Origin: Bacteroidales bacterium
Lineage (GTDB): Bacteria > Bacteroidota > Bacteroidia > Bacteroidales > Bacteroidaceae
Assembly (NCBI GenBank): GCA_004557285.1
Contig: SFEK01000132.1
Span: forward strand, 1 to 5,821
Direction of reading: 5' to 3'
DNA: 5,821 nt
How positions within the stretch are numbered: position 1 is the stretch's first letter; the number at the start of each line of letters is the position of its first letter. The notes below the pieces were generated by a model. That model was not told the origin of the DNA, searched no databases, and worked only from the letters and a program-made list of their open reading frames with translations. The translations under genes were made by a program, and so were the position numbers. Below, piece after piece: positions 1 to 5,821 of this stretch.

Positions 1-46
1 TAATAGCAAATCAGCAAACAGTAAAATTAATAGGTATATCATATTC

Positions 47-54
47 TAATTTTC
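47..54 (+). promoter_or_regulatory. Possible Bacteroidota -7 promoter element upstream of pyrG
   Basis: The octamer TAATTTTC matches the Bacteroidota -7 consensus TAnnTTTG at all but the last base. It lies 7 bases before the pyrG start codon. I do not see a convincing TTG-type -33 element about 20 bases further upstream, so the match may be chance in AT-rich DNA. If it is used, transcription would start at or very near the GTG codon and leave almost no leader. The rest of 1-61 is AT-rich and shows no other recognisable gene or signal. Confidence 0.2.
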
Positions 55-61
55 AACTATC

Positions 62-1678
62 GTGGCAGAGACAAAGTATATTTTCGTCACCGGCGGTGTA
101 GCTTCCTCGCTTGGCAAAGGAATCATATCGTCTTCAATTGGAAAGCTTCTTCAAGCAAGAGGATACAACATCACCATCCAAAAGTTTGACCCGTATATCA
201 ACATTGACCCGGGTACACTTAACCCTTATGAGCATGGCGAGTGCTATGTGACAGCCGACGGACATGAGGCTGACCTTGACTTGGGGCACTATGAACGCTT
301 CACGGGCATACAGACCAGCAAGGCCAACAACCTCACCACAGGCCGCATCTACAAGTCGGTCATCGACAAGGAGCGCAGAGGCGACTATTTGGGCAAGACC
401 ATACAGGTGATACCCCACATCACCGATGAAATCAAGCGCAATGTGATGCTGCTCGGCAAGAAAAACAACTATGACTTCGTGATTACCGAAATCGGTGGTA
501 CCGTGGGTGATATCGAGAGCCTGCCGTTCCTGGAAAGTATCAGGCAGCTCAAATGGGAACTGGGAAGAAAGGCCTTGTGTGTACACCTTACTTATATACC
601 CTACCTTGCAGCAGCCAAAGAGCTGAAGACAAAGCCAACACAGCACTCTGTAAAAGAACTGCAGAGCGTTGGTATCCAGCCCGATATCCTGGTGCTGAGA
701 ACCGAACACCCCATCAATGACAATATCAGAAAGAAGGTGGCCAATTTCTGCAACGTGGATTTCGATGCCGTGGTGCAGAGCGTGGACATGCCCACCATCT
801 ACGAGGTGCCTGTACGTATGCAGGAGCAACGACTGGACGAAACTATCCTCAAAAAGATGGGCGAGCCTATCGGCGAAACTCCCACATTGGGTCCCTGGCG
901 TTCGTTCCTGGAGCGCAGACATAAGGCCACAGAGATTGTCAACATTGGCCTTGTGGGCAAATACGACCTGCAGGATGCTTACAAGAGTATTCTTGAAAGC
1001 CTCTCGCAAGCCGGCACCTACAACGACTACAAGGTGAAGGCTACATTCATCAACAGTGAAAAGCTCACCGAAGAAAATGTGGCTGAAAAGCTGAAAGACA
1101 TCGATGGCATCGTGGTATGTCCGGGATTCGGACAGCGTGGCATCGAGGGAAAGATTGTGGCTGCACACTACACCCGCACGCACGATATCCCAACGTTTGG
1201 CATCTGTCTCGGCATGCAGATGATGGTGATTGAGTTTGCCCGCAACGTTTTGGGCTATGAAGATGCCAACAGCAGGGAAATGGACGAGAAGACCGAACAT
1301 AACGTGATTGACATCATGGAAGACCAGAAGAACATCACCAATATGGGAGGCACCATGCGACTGGGCGCATACGAATGTGTTTTGAGACAAAACTCGCGCG
1401 CGTTCAATATATATAATAAGGAACACATCCAGGAAAGACACCGCCACCGCTATGAATTCAACAATAGCTTTGAGCAGGAGTTTGAACGTGCCGGCATGAA
1501 GTGTGTGGGACGCAATCCGGAGAGTGACCTGGTGGAGATTGTTGAAATACCAGGACTGAAATGGTATATCGGCGCACAATTCCATCCCGAATATTCAAGC
1601 ACGGTGCTGCATCCGCACCCACTGTTCCTTGATTTTGTGAAAACCGCCATCGAATGTAAAAAACAAAAAAAAGGCTAA
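62..1678 (+). CDS. pyrG: CTP synthase (glutamine-hydrolysing)
   Basis: This cytosolic enzyme converts UTP to CTP using ATP and ammonia taken from glutamine, the last step of de novo pyrimidine nucleotide synthesis. The 538 residues are full length for the family (E. coli has 545). Residues about 1-270 form the synthetase (amidoligase) domain. It has the P-loop-like GGVASSLGKG at 11-20, DLDLGHYERF at 71-80 and ITEIGGTVGDIES at 141-153; D73 and E143 correspond to the Mg-binding acidic residues of E. coli PyrG. Residues about 290-530 form a class I glutamine amidotransferase domain with nucleophile C382 in GICLGMQ and the H508/E510 pair in QFHPEY. The oxyanion region reads PGFGQRG (354-360), one glycine shorter than PGGFG of E. 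coli, as I recall for other Bacteroidales. The GTG start is forced: an in-frame TAA lies at 47-49, no ATG lies between, and the next in-frame ATG is far inside the domain. The C-terminus is lysine-rich (KKQKKG). yidC follows after 24 bases and is probably cotranscribed. Confidence 0.98.
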   Translation: MAETKYIFVTGGVASSLGKGIISSSIGKLLQARGYNITIQKFDPYINIDPGTLNPYEHGECYVTADGHEADLDLGHYERFTGIQTSKANNLTTGRIYKSVIDKERRGDYLGKTIQVIPHITDEIKRNVMLLGKKNNYDFVITEIGGTVGDIESLPFLESIRQLKWELGRKALCVHLTYIPYLAAAKELKTKPTQHSVKELQSVGIQPDILVLRTEHPINDNIRKKVANFCNVDFDAVVQSVDMPTIYEVPVRMQEQRLDETILKKMGEPIGETPTLGPWRSFLERRHKATEIVNIGLVGKYDLQDAYKSILESLSQAGTYNDYKVKATFINSEKLTEENVAEKLKDIDGIVVCPGFGQRGIEGKIVAAHYTRTHDIPTFGICLGMQMMVIEFARNVLGYEDANSREMDEKTEHNVIDIMEDQKNITNMGGTMRLGAYECVLRQNSRAFNIYNKEHIQERHRHRYEFNNSFEQEFERAGMKCVGRNPESDLVEIVEIPGLKWYIGAQFHPEYSSTVLHPHPLFLDFVKTAIECKKQKKG

Positions 1679-1702
1679 GGCCGTAACAAACAAGACAACA
1701 TC

Positions 1703-3601
1703 ATGGACAAAAATACCATTACCGGTTTTGTGCTTATCGCTATTCTCCTGATTGGATTCAGCTGGTATTCTCAACCCTCTGAAGAAGAATTGGCACAACA
1801 ACGTCTGCAAGACTCTATAGCCCATGTGGCTAAAAAGAAGGCCGAAGAACAACAACAGACAGCACAGCAAGCAGCTAAAGCCAATGAGGCTGCCCAACTG
1901 GCCAACGACTCTACCGCTCCATTTCACAATGCCATCAAAGGCGTGGAACAGAAAGTGGTGCTGAAAAACGACAAGGTGGAACTGACCTTCAACACCAAGG
2001 GCGGTACAGTGGAAAAGGCTGTCGTCAAGGGATTCAAAAGCCTGAAGGGTGAAGACCACATCACCCTGTTTGACGGCAATGAACAGAGCCTGAAGTTCAT
2101 GCTCGCAGGCAAGGATATGAACATTGTCACCTCTGACCTGTTCTTCACACCCTCGGAAGTGACCGACTCTACCGTAGTGATGACCGCTGATGCCGGCAAC
2201 GGCAAGTCGCTGTCTATCAGCTACAAACTTGGCAAGGACTACTTGCTGGGCTGCCAGTTGCGCGCCAACGGACTGAGCGGAATGTTTGCCCCCAACTACA
2301 ACCGCATGGATGTGGAATGGACAGAGATGTGCCGCCAACAGGAAAAGGGCTTCACCTTTGAAAACAGATATGCCTCACTCACCTACCACAAGAAGGAGGG
2401 GGGCACCGACTATCTGAACGAAACCAGCGAGAAGATTGACGAAAAGATTGAGGAATCCATTGACTGGGTGGCGTTCAAAACCCAATTCTTCACCTCGGTG
2501 CTGATTGCCAAAAACGACTTGGGAAGCAACACGCTGATGACCAGCATTCCACAGGAAAAGGGTTCTGGCTATCTGAAGCAGTATGTGGCCAAGATGAAGA
2601 CCGACTTCGACCCGACAGGCCAGCAAGCCTCAGAGTTTGAGTTCTATTTCGGCCCTAACGACTATCGCCTGCTGCAGCGCATGAACGAGGAATGTTCGTT
2701 TGACAAAGACATTGAACTGCAACGCCTCGTCTATCTGGGATGGCCCATCGTGAGGGAAATCAACCGTTGGTTCACCCTCTATGTGTTCGACTGGCTCACA
2801 CACATGAACATCAACATGGGTATCGTGTTGATCATCATCACGCTGCTGCTCAAGCTCATCACCTTCCCATTGGTCAAGAAGAGCTATATGTCATCAGCCA
2901 AGATGAGGGTGTTGAAACCAAAACTCGACGAGGCCACCAAACAATACAACAAACCTGAAGACCAGATGCAGAAACAGCAGGCGATGATGACACTTTATGC
3001 CAAATACGGCGTAAGTCCATTGAGCGGCTGTCTGCCCATGCTGATACAGATGCCTATCTGGATTGCCATGTTCAACTTTGTGCCCAACGCCATACAGTTG
3101 CGTGGAGAGAGTTTCCTCTGGATCAGCGACCTCTCTACCTACGACCCCATCGTGGAATGGGGCACCAACATCTGGGGCATCGGCGACCACCTGAGCCTTA
3201 CCTGTATTCTCTTCTGCGTGTCAAACGTGCTCTACTCGATGATGACCATACGGCAACAGAAAGACCAGATGGTGGGACAACAGGCTGAACAGATGAAGAT
3301 GATGCAATGGATGACCTACCTCATGCCCGTGATGTTCTTCTTCATGTTCAACGACTATTCGGCTGGTCTCAACTTCTATTACTTCATCTCGCTCTTCTTC
3401 AGTGCCGCCATCATGTGGACGCTGCGCAAGACCACCAACGATGAGAAGCTGTTGGCCCTCCTTGAAAGCAGATACAAGGAAAACAAGGACAACCCGAAGA
3501 AGATGAGCGGACTCGCCGCACGACTTGAAGCCATGCAGAAACAGGCGGAAGAACTGAAACGTGAGCGCGAGGAAAGGCTTAATAAACTGAAAAACCAATA
3601 A
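1703..3601 (+). CDS. yidC: Membrane protein insertase YidC (Oxa1 family)
   Basis: YidC inserts and folds inner-membrane proteins, alone or with the Sec translocon. The 632 residues show the Gram-negative layout. TM1 is at about 7-22. A charged, Q/A-rich, probably helical linker spans about 24-70. The periplasmic P1 beta-sandwich domain covers about 80-335. The conserved insertase core follows, with hydrophobic segments at about 370-390, 442-461, 495-513, 535-550 and 553-574. The cytoplasmic C1 hairpin lies at about 392-436, between the first two of these. K384, in LLLKLITFPL, aligns with the groove arginine R366 of E. coli YidC, so the positive charge is kept as lysine. GCLPMLIQMPIW (442-453) is a family signature. 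The tail from about 576 to 632 is rich in K, R and E and looks like a basic amphipathic or coiled-coil helix, recalling the ribosome-binding tails of Oxa1-type proteins. The ATG gives a proper N-in signal anchor (MDKN before the hydrophobic stretch). No Shine-Dalgarno is seen; the leader is A-rich. It is in the same reading frame as pyrG. Confidence 0.97.
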   Translation: MDKNTITGFVLIAILLIGFSWYSQPSEEELAQQRLQDSIAHVAKKKAEEQQQTAQQAAKANEAAQLANDSTAPFHNAIKGVEQKVVLKNDKVELTFNTKGGTVEKAVVKGFKSLKGEDHITLFDGNEQSLKFMLAGKDMNIVTSDLFFTPSEVTDSTVVMTADAGNGKSLSISYKLGKDYLLGCQLRANGLSGMFAPNYNRMDVEWTEMCRQQEKGFTFENRYASLTYHKKEGGTDYLNETSEKIDEKIEESIDWVAFKTQFFTSVLIAKNDLGSNTLMTSIPQEKGSGYLKQYVAKMKTDFDPTGQQASEFEFYFGPNDYRLLQRMNEECSFDKDIELQRLVYLGWPIVREINRWFTLYVFDWLTHMNINMGIVLIIITLLLKLITFPLVKKSYMSSAKMRVLKPKLDEATKQYNKPEDQMQKQQAMMTLYAKYGVSPLSGCLPMLIQMPIWIAMFNFVPNAIQLRGESFLWISDLSTYDPIVEWGTNIWGIGDHLSLTCILFCVSNVLYSMMTIRQQKDQMVGQQAEQMKMMQWMTYLMPVMFFFMFNDYSAGLNFYYFISLFFSAAIMWTLRKTTNDEKLLALLESRYKENKDNPKKMSGLAARLEAMQKQAEELKREREERLNKLKNQ

Positions 3602-3610
3602 TCAATCAAA

Positions 3611-3654
3611 TAAACAGTGATAGGGGCAACCTCGCACGGGATTGCCCCTGTTTA
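3611..3654 (+). terminator. Hairpin after yidC, possible terminator or attenuator
   Basis: GGGGCAA at 3623-3629 pairs with TTGCCCC at 3642-3648. TAAACA at 3611-3616 can also pair with TGTTTA at 3649-3654, leaving a 6-base bulge (3617-3622) on the left side. Inside the 12-base loop, CTC at 3631-3633 can pair with GGG at 3638-3640 (one G-T wobble) around a GCAC tetraloop. The structure starts 9 bases after the yidC stop codon, where a terminator is expected. No clean T-run follows the right arm (GTTTAATAACAAAA), so intrinsic termination is plausible but not certain. The peptidase ATG is only 16 bases beyond the stem, so the hairpin may instead sit in that gene's leader. The rest of the 69-base gap is A-rich and holds no gene. 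Confidence 0.55.
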
Positions 3655-3670
3655 ATAACAAAAAAACAAC

Positions 3671-5821
3671 ATGAACAAAGCCATTATCATTGCCGCAGCA
3701 TTGACTATAGGCTGCTCGCAAACCCAAGCACAAGGAAACGTGAAAAACATCGGAAAGAACAACATCACGCTCAACAGCAAACTGATGACCCCCGAAGCAT
3801 TGTGGGCCATGGGGCGTATTGCCGGAGCACAGGCTTCTCCCGACGGCAAGAACATTGTCTATCAGGTGGGCTACTATAGCGTGAAGGAAAACAGAGGCCA
3901 TCAGGTGCTCTACATCATGCCTGCCGACGGCAAGGAGAACAAATTGCTCACCACCGATGCCAAAAGTGAAACCGACGCAGTATGGATTGAGGGAGGCAAG
4001 CGCATCGCATTCCTGCGTGAAGGACAAATCTGGGCGATGAACCCCGATGGAACAGGAAGACAACAACTGACTCACGACAAGACGGGAATCGACGGATTTA
4101 AGTTCTCTCCCGACGGCCAAAGCGTCATCCTCATCAAGCAGATTCCCTACAATGTCACTATCCAGAAGAATCCCGCTGACCTGCCAAAAACCACAGGCAT
4201 GGTGATTACCGACATGAACTACCGCCACTGGGATGAATACGTGACGTCTATCCCCCACCCCTTCCTGGCCGCTGTTACAGCCAACGGCATTGGCGAAGGC
4301 AAGGACATCATGGAGGGCGAGCCCTATGAATGTCCTGTGAAGCCTTTTGGTGGAGCAGAACAATTGGCATGGAGCCCCGACTCCAAGTCAATCGCTTATA
4401 CTTCAAGGAAGAAGACAGGCATCGAATATGCCTTATCTACAGATACCGACATCTATCTCTATAACACAGAGACCGGCACCACCACCAATCTATGCAAGCC
4501 TGCCGACTACAAGGCTCCAGCCATCGATGCCACCAAGACCATGAAGTATCAGGCCGTCAATGCTCCTGAGAACCTCAAAAACAATCCTGGTTACGACCAG
4601 AACCCCAAGTTCTCTCCCGACGGCAAATATGTGGCATGGCAGAGCATGCCCCGCGACGGCTATGAGAGCGACCGTAACCGCCTGTGCGTTTACAACCTTG
4701 CCAGCGGCGAGAAGATTTATGTGACAGAGAGTTTCGACTCAAATGTCGATGACTTCTGCTGGAGCAGCAAGAGCGACCGCCTGTTCTTCATCGGTGTATG
4801 GCACGCCTGCGCCAACCTCTATCAGACTGACCTGAAGGGCAAGGTGATGCAGCTGGCCGATGGCTGGAACGACTATGGCTCAGTGCAGTTGCTCAACGAC
4901 GGCAAACGCCTGCTGGCAGAGCGTCATAGCATGTCAAAGGCTCCCGAGTTGTATATCGTCACTCCAGGCAAAAAGGAAAACACCGCAAAGGTGGAACAGC
5001 TGACATTTGAAAACAAGCACCTCTACGACCAGATGACCTTCGGCAAGGTGCAGCAACGCTGGACAAAGACTACCGACAACAAGGACATGCTTTATTGGAT
5101 AATCCTGCCCCCCAACTTTGACGAAAGAAAAAAATATCCCACACTGCTCTTCTGCGAAGGCGGTCCGCAAAGCCCTGTATCTCAGTTCTGGAGCTACCGC
5201 TGGAATTTCCAGATCATGGCAGCCAACGGTTATGTGGTCATTGCCCCCAACCGCCGTGGTCTTCCCGGATTTGGCAGCGAGTGGAACGAACAGATTTCAG
5301 GCGACTGGACAGGACAATGCATGAAAGACTATCTCAGTGCCATCGATGATGCCTGTGAGAACCTACCATTCGTTGACAAAAACCGCCTTGGCGCTGTAGG
5401 CGCAAGCTTCGGTGGATTCAGCGTATATTATCTTGCCGGACACCACGACAAGCGCTTCAAGTGCTTCATTGCCCACGATGGTGCCTTCAACCTCGAATCC
5501 ATGTACACCGACACTGAGGAGGCATGGTTCAGCAACTGGGAATATGAAGACGCTTTCTGGAACAAGGACATGAGTGCCAATGCCAAGCGCACCTACGACA
5601 ACTCTCCACACAAGTTTGTTGACAAATGGGACACCCCTATCCTCGTCATCCATGGCGAGAAAGACTACCGCATCAATGCCACACAGGGTATGGGCGCATT
5701 CAATGCTGCACGCATGAGGGGCATACCTGCCGAACTGCTGCTCTTCCCCGACGAGAACCACTGGGTGTTGAAACCCCAGAACGGCATTCTCTGGCAGCGC
5801 ACCTTCTTTGGCTGGTTGAAC
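3671..5821 (+). CDS. Secreted S9 family serine peptidase, dipeptidyl-peptidase 5-like (3' end cut by window)
   Basis: This is an alpha/beta-hydrolase peptidase of MEROPS family S9, closest in style to Bacteroidales periplasmic DPP5, which removes dipeptides from peptide N-termini. It is open for 717 codons with no stop before the window edge. Residues 1-20 form a signal peptide (MNK, then a hydrophobic stretch). Cleavage after TQA (18-20) by signal peptidase I seems likelier than lipidation of C15, because TIGC is a poor lipobox. Residues about 50-440 form a beta-propeller with blade motifs such as SPDG at 56, 146 and 315 and WSPDS at 234. RHWDE at 185-189 is typical of the DPP5 group as I recall it. 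The catalytic domain starts near 450, with EGGPQSP at 496-502. The triad is S579 (GASFGG), D665 (HGEKD) and H697 (ENHW), with family-like spacing. The sequence ends at FFGWLN, normally close to the C-terminus of the family, so perhaps 5-20 residues are missing. The ATG is preceded by an A-rich stretch without a Shine-Dalgarno. An acylaminoacyl-peptidase-like specificity is the main alternative. Confidence 0.92.
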   Translation, partial: MNKAIIIAAALTIGCSQTQAQGNVKNIGKNNITLNSKLMTPEALWAMGRIAGAQASPDGKNIVYQVGYYSVKENRGHQVLYIMPADGKENKLLTTDAKSETDAVWIEGGKRIAFLREGQIWAMNPDGTGRQQLTHDKTGIDGFKFSPDGQSVILIKQIPYNVTIQKNPADLPKTTGMVITDMNYRHWDEYVTSIPHPFLAAVTANGIGEGKDIMEGEPYECPVKPFGGAEQLAWSPDSKSIAYTSRKKTGIEYALSTDTDIYLYNTETGTTTNLCKPADYKAPAIDATKTMKYQAVNAPENLKNNPGYDQNPKFSPDGKYVAWQSMPRDGYESDRNRLCVYNLASGEKIYVTESFDSNVDDFCWSSKSDRLFFIGVWHACANLYQTDLKGKVMQLADGWNDYGSVQLLNDGKRLLAERHSMSKAPELYIVTPGKKENTAKVEQLTFENKHLYDQMTFGKVQQRWTKTTDNKDMLYWIILPPNFDERKKYPTLLFCEGGPQSPVSQFWSYRWNFQIMAANGYVVIAPNRRGLPGFGSEWNEQISGDWTGQCMKDYLSAIDDACENLPFVDKNRLGAVGASFGGFSVYYLAGHHDKRFKCFIAHDGAFNLESMYTDTEEAWFSNWEYEDAFWNKDMSANAKRTYDNSPHKFVDKWDTPILVIHGEKDYRINATQGMGAFNAARMRGIPAELLLFPDENHWVLKPQNGILWQRTFFGWLN

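Noticed and set aside
1..6. TAATAG at the window start as the end of an upstream gene
   Set aside because: Six bases cannot support a coding call; any upstream gene lies outside the window.
134..1585. A 483-codon open frame on the minus strand, opposite pyrG
   Set aside because: Its translation is rich in H, V and L with no recognisable domain, and it mirrors the strongly conserved pyrG. Long antisense frames of this kind follow from codon bias on the coding strand.
1654..1675. A-run at the end of pyrG as a programmed frameshift site
   Set aside because: A -1 shift reaches a stop at 1684-1686 after adding four residues, and a +1 shift enters yidC out of frame. Neither yields a meaningful product; the run simply encodes a lysine-rich tail.
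1595..2338. A 247-codon minus-strand open frame opposite the end of pyrG and the start of yidC
   Set aside because: It overlaps two well-supported genes, has no family-like motif, and its hydrophobic runs are the reverse complement of yidC coding sequence.
3602..4363. A 253-codon minus-strand open frame opposite the intergenic hairpin and the peptidase start
   Set aside because: The plus-strand peptidase has a signal peptide, propeller motifs and a catalytic triad; the antisense translation shows nothing recognisable.
3671..5821. The peptidase as a broken gene because no stop codon appears
   Set aside because: The frame is uninterrupted to the last base, the triad is intact and the sequence ends near the usual family C-terminus, so the cut is the window edge.

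Overview
The window reads as an ordinary chromosomal segment of a Bacteroidota bacterium, most likely order Bacteroidales and probably Prevotella-like. The evidence is the Bacteroidales style of all three proteins: a CTP synthase with PGFG in place of PGGFG, a YidC with a Q/A-rich linker and a long basic C-terminal tail, and a periplasmic S9 dipeptidyl-peptidase of the DPP5 type. None of the starts has a clear Shine-Dalgarno sequence, and the leaders are A-rich, as is usual in this phylum. Base composition looks close to even and similar across the genes. I see no sign of mobile DNA, CRISPR, tRNA or rRNA. The genus placement comes from remembered family sequences, not a search.

Layout, all on the + strand. 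Positions 1-61 are an AT-rich leader with no gene. Positions 62-1678 are pyrG (CTP synthase, 538 aa, GTG start). A 24-base gap leads to yidC (1703-3601, membrane protein insertase, 632 aa). A 69-base intergenic stretch (3602-3670) carries a strong hairpin. From 3671 a third gene, a secreted S9 serine peptidase, runs open to the end of the window. It has 717 codons here and keeps its full Ser-Asp-His triad, so only a short C-terminal piece is probably missing.

PyrG makes CTP, needed for RNA, DNA and phospholipid synthesis. YidC inserts and folds inner-membrane proteins. The tight spacing suggests that they share a transcript. The peptidase is an exported catabolic enzyme that releases dipeptides from peptides, fitting an amino-acid- and peptide-using lifestyle. 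It is separated from yidC by the hairpin, which may end or attenuate the pyrG-yidC transcript.

I found no convincing undescribed system. The observations worth checking are small: the forced GTG start with almost no room for a leader, the hairpin squeezed against the peptidase start, lineage-specific substitutions at functional sites of PyrG and YidC, the basic tail of YidC, and an unclear signal-peptide class in the peptidase.
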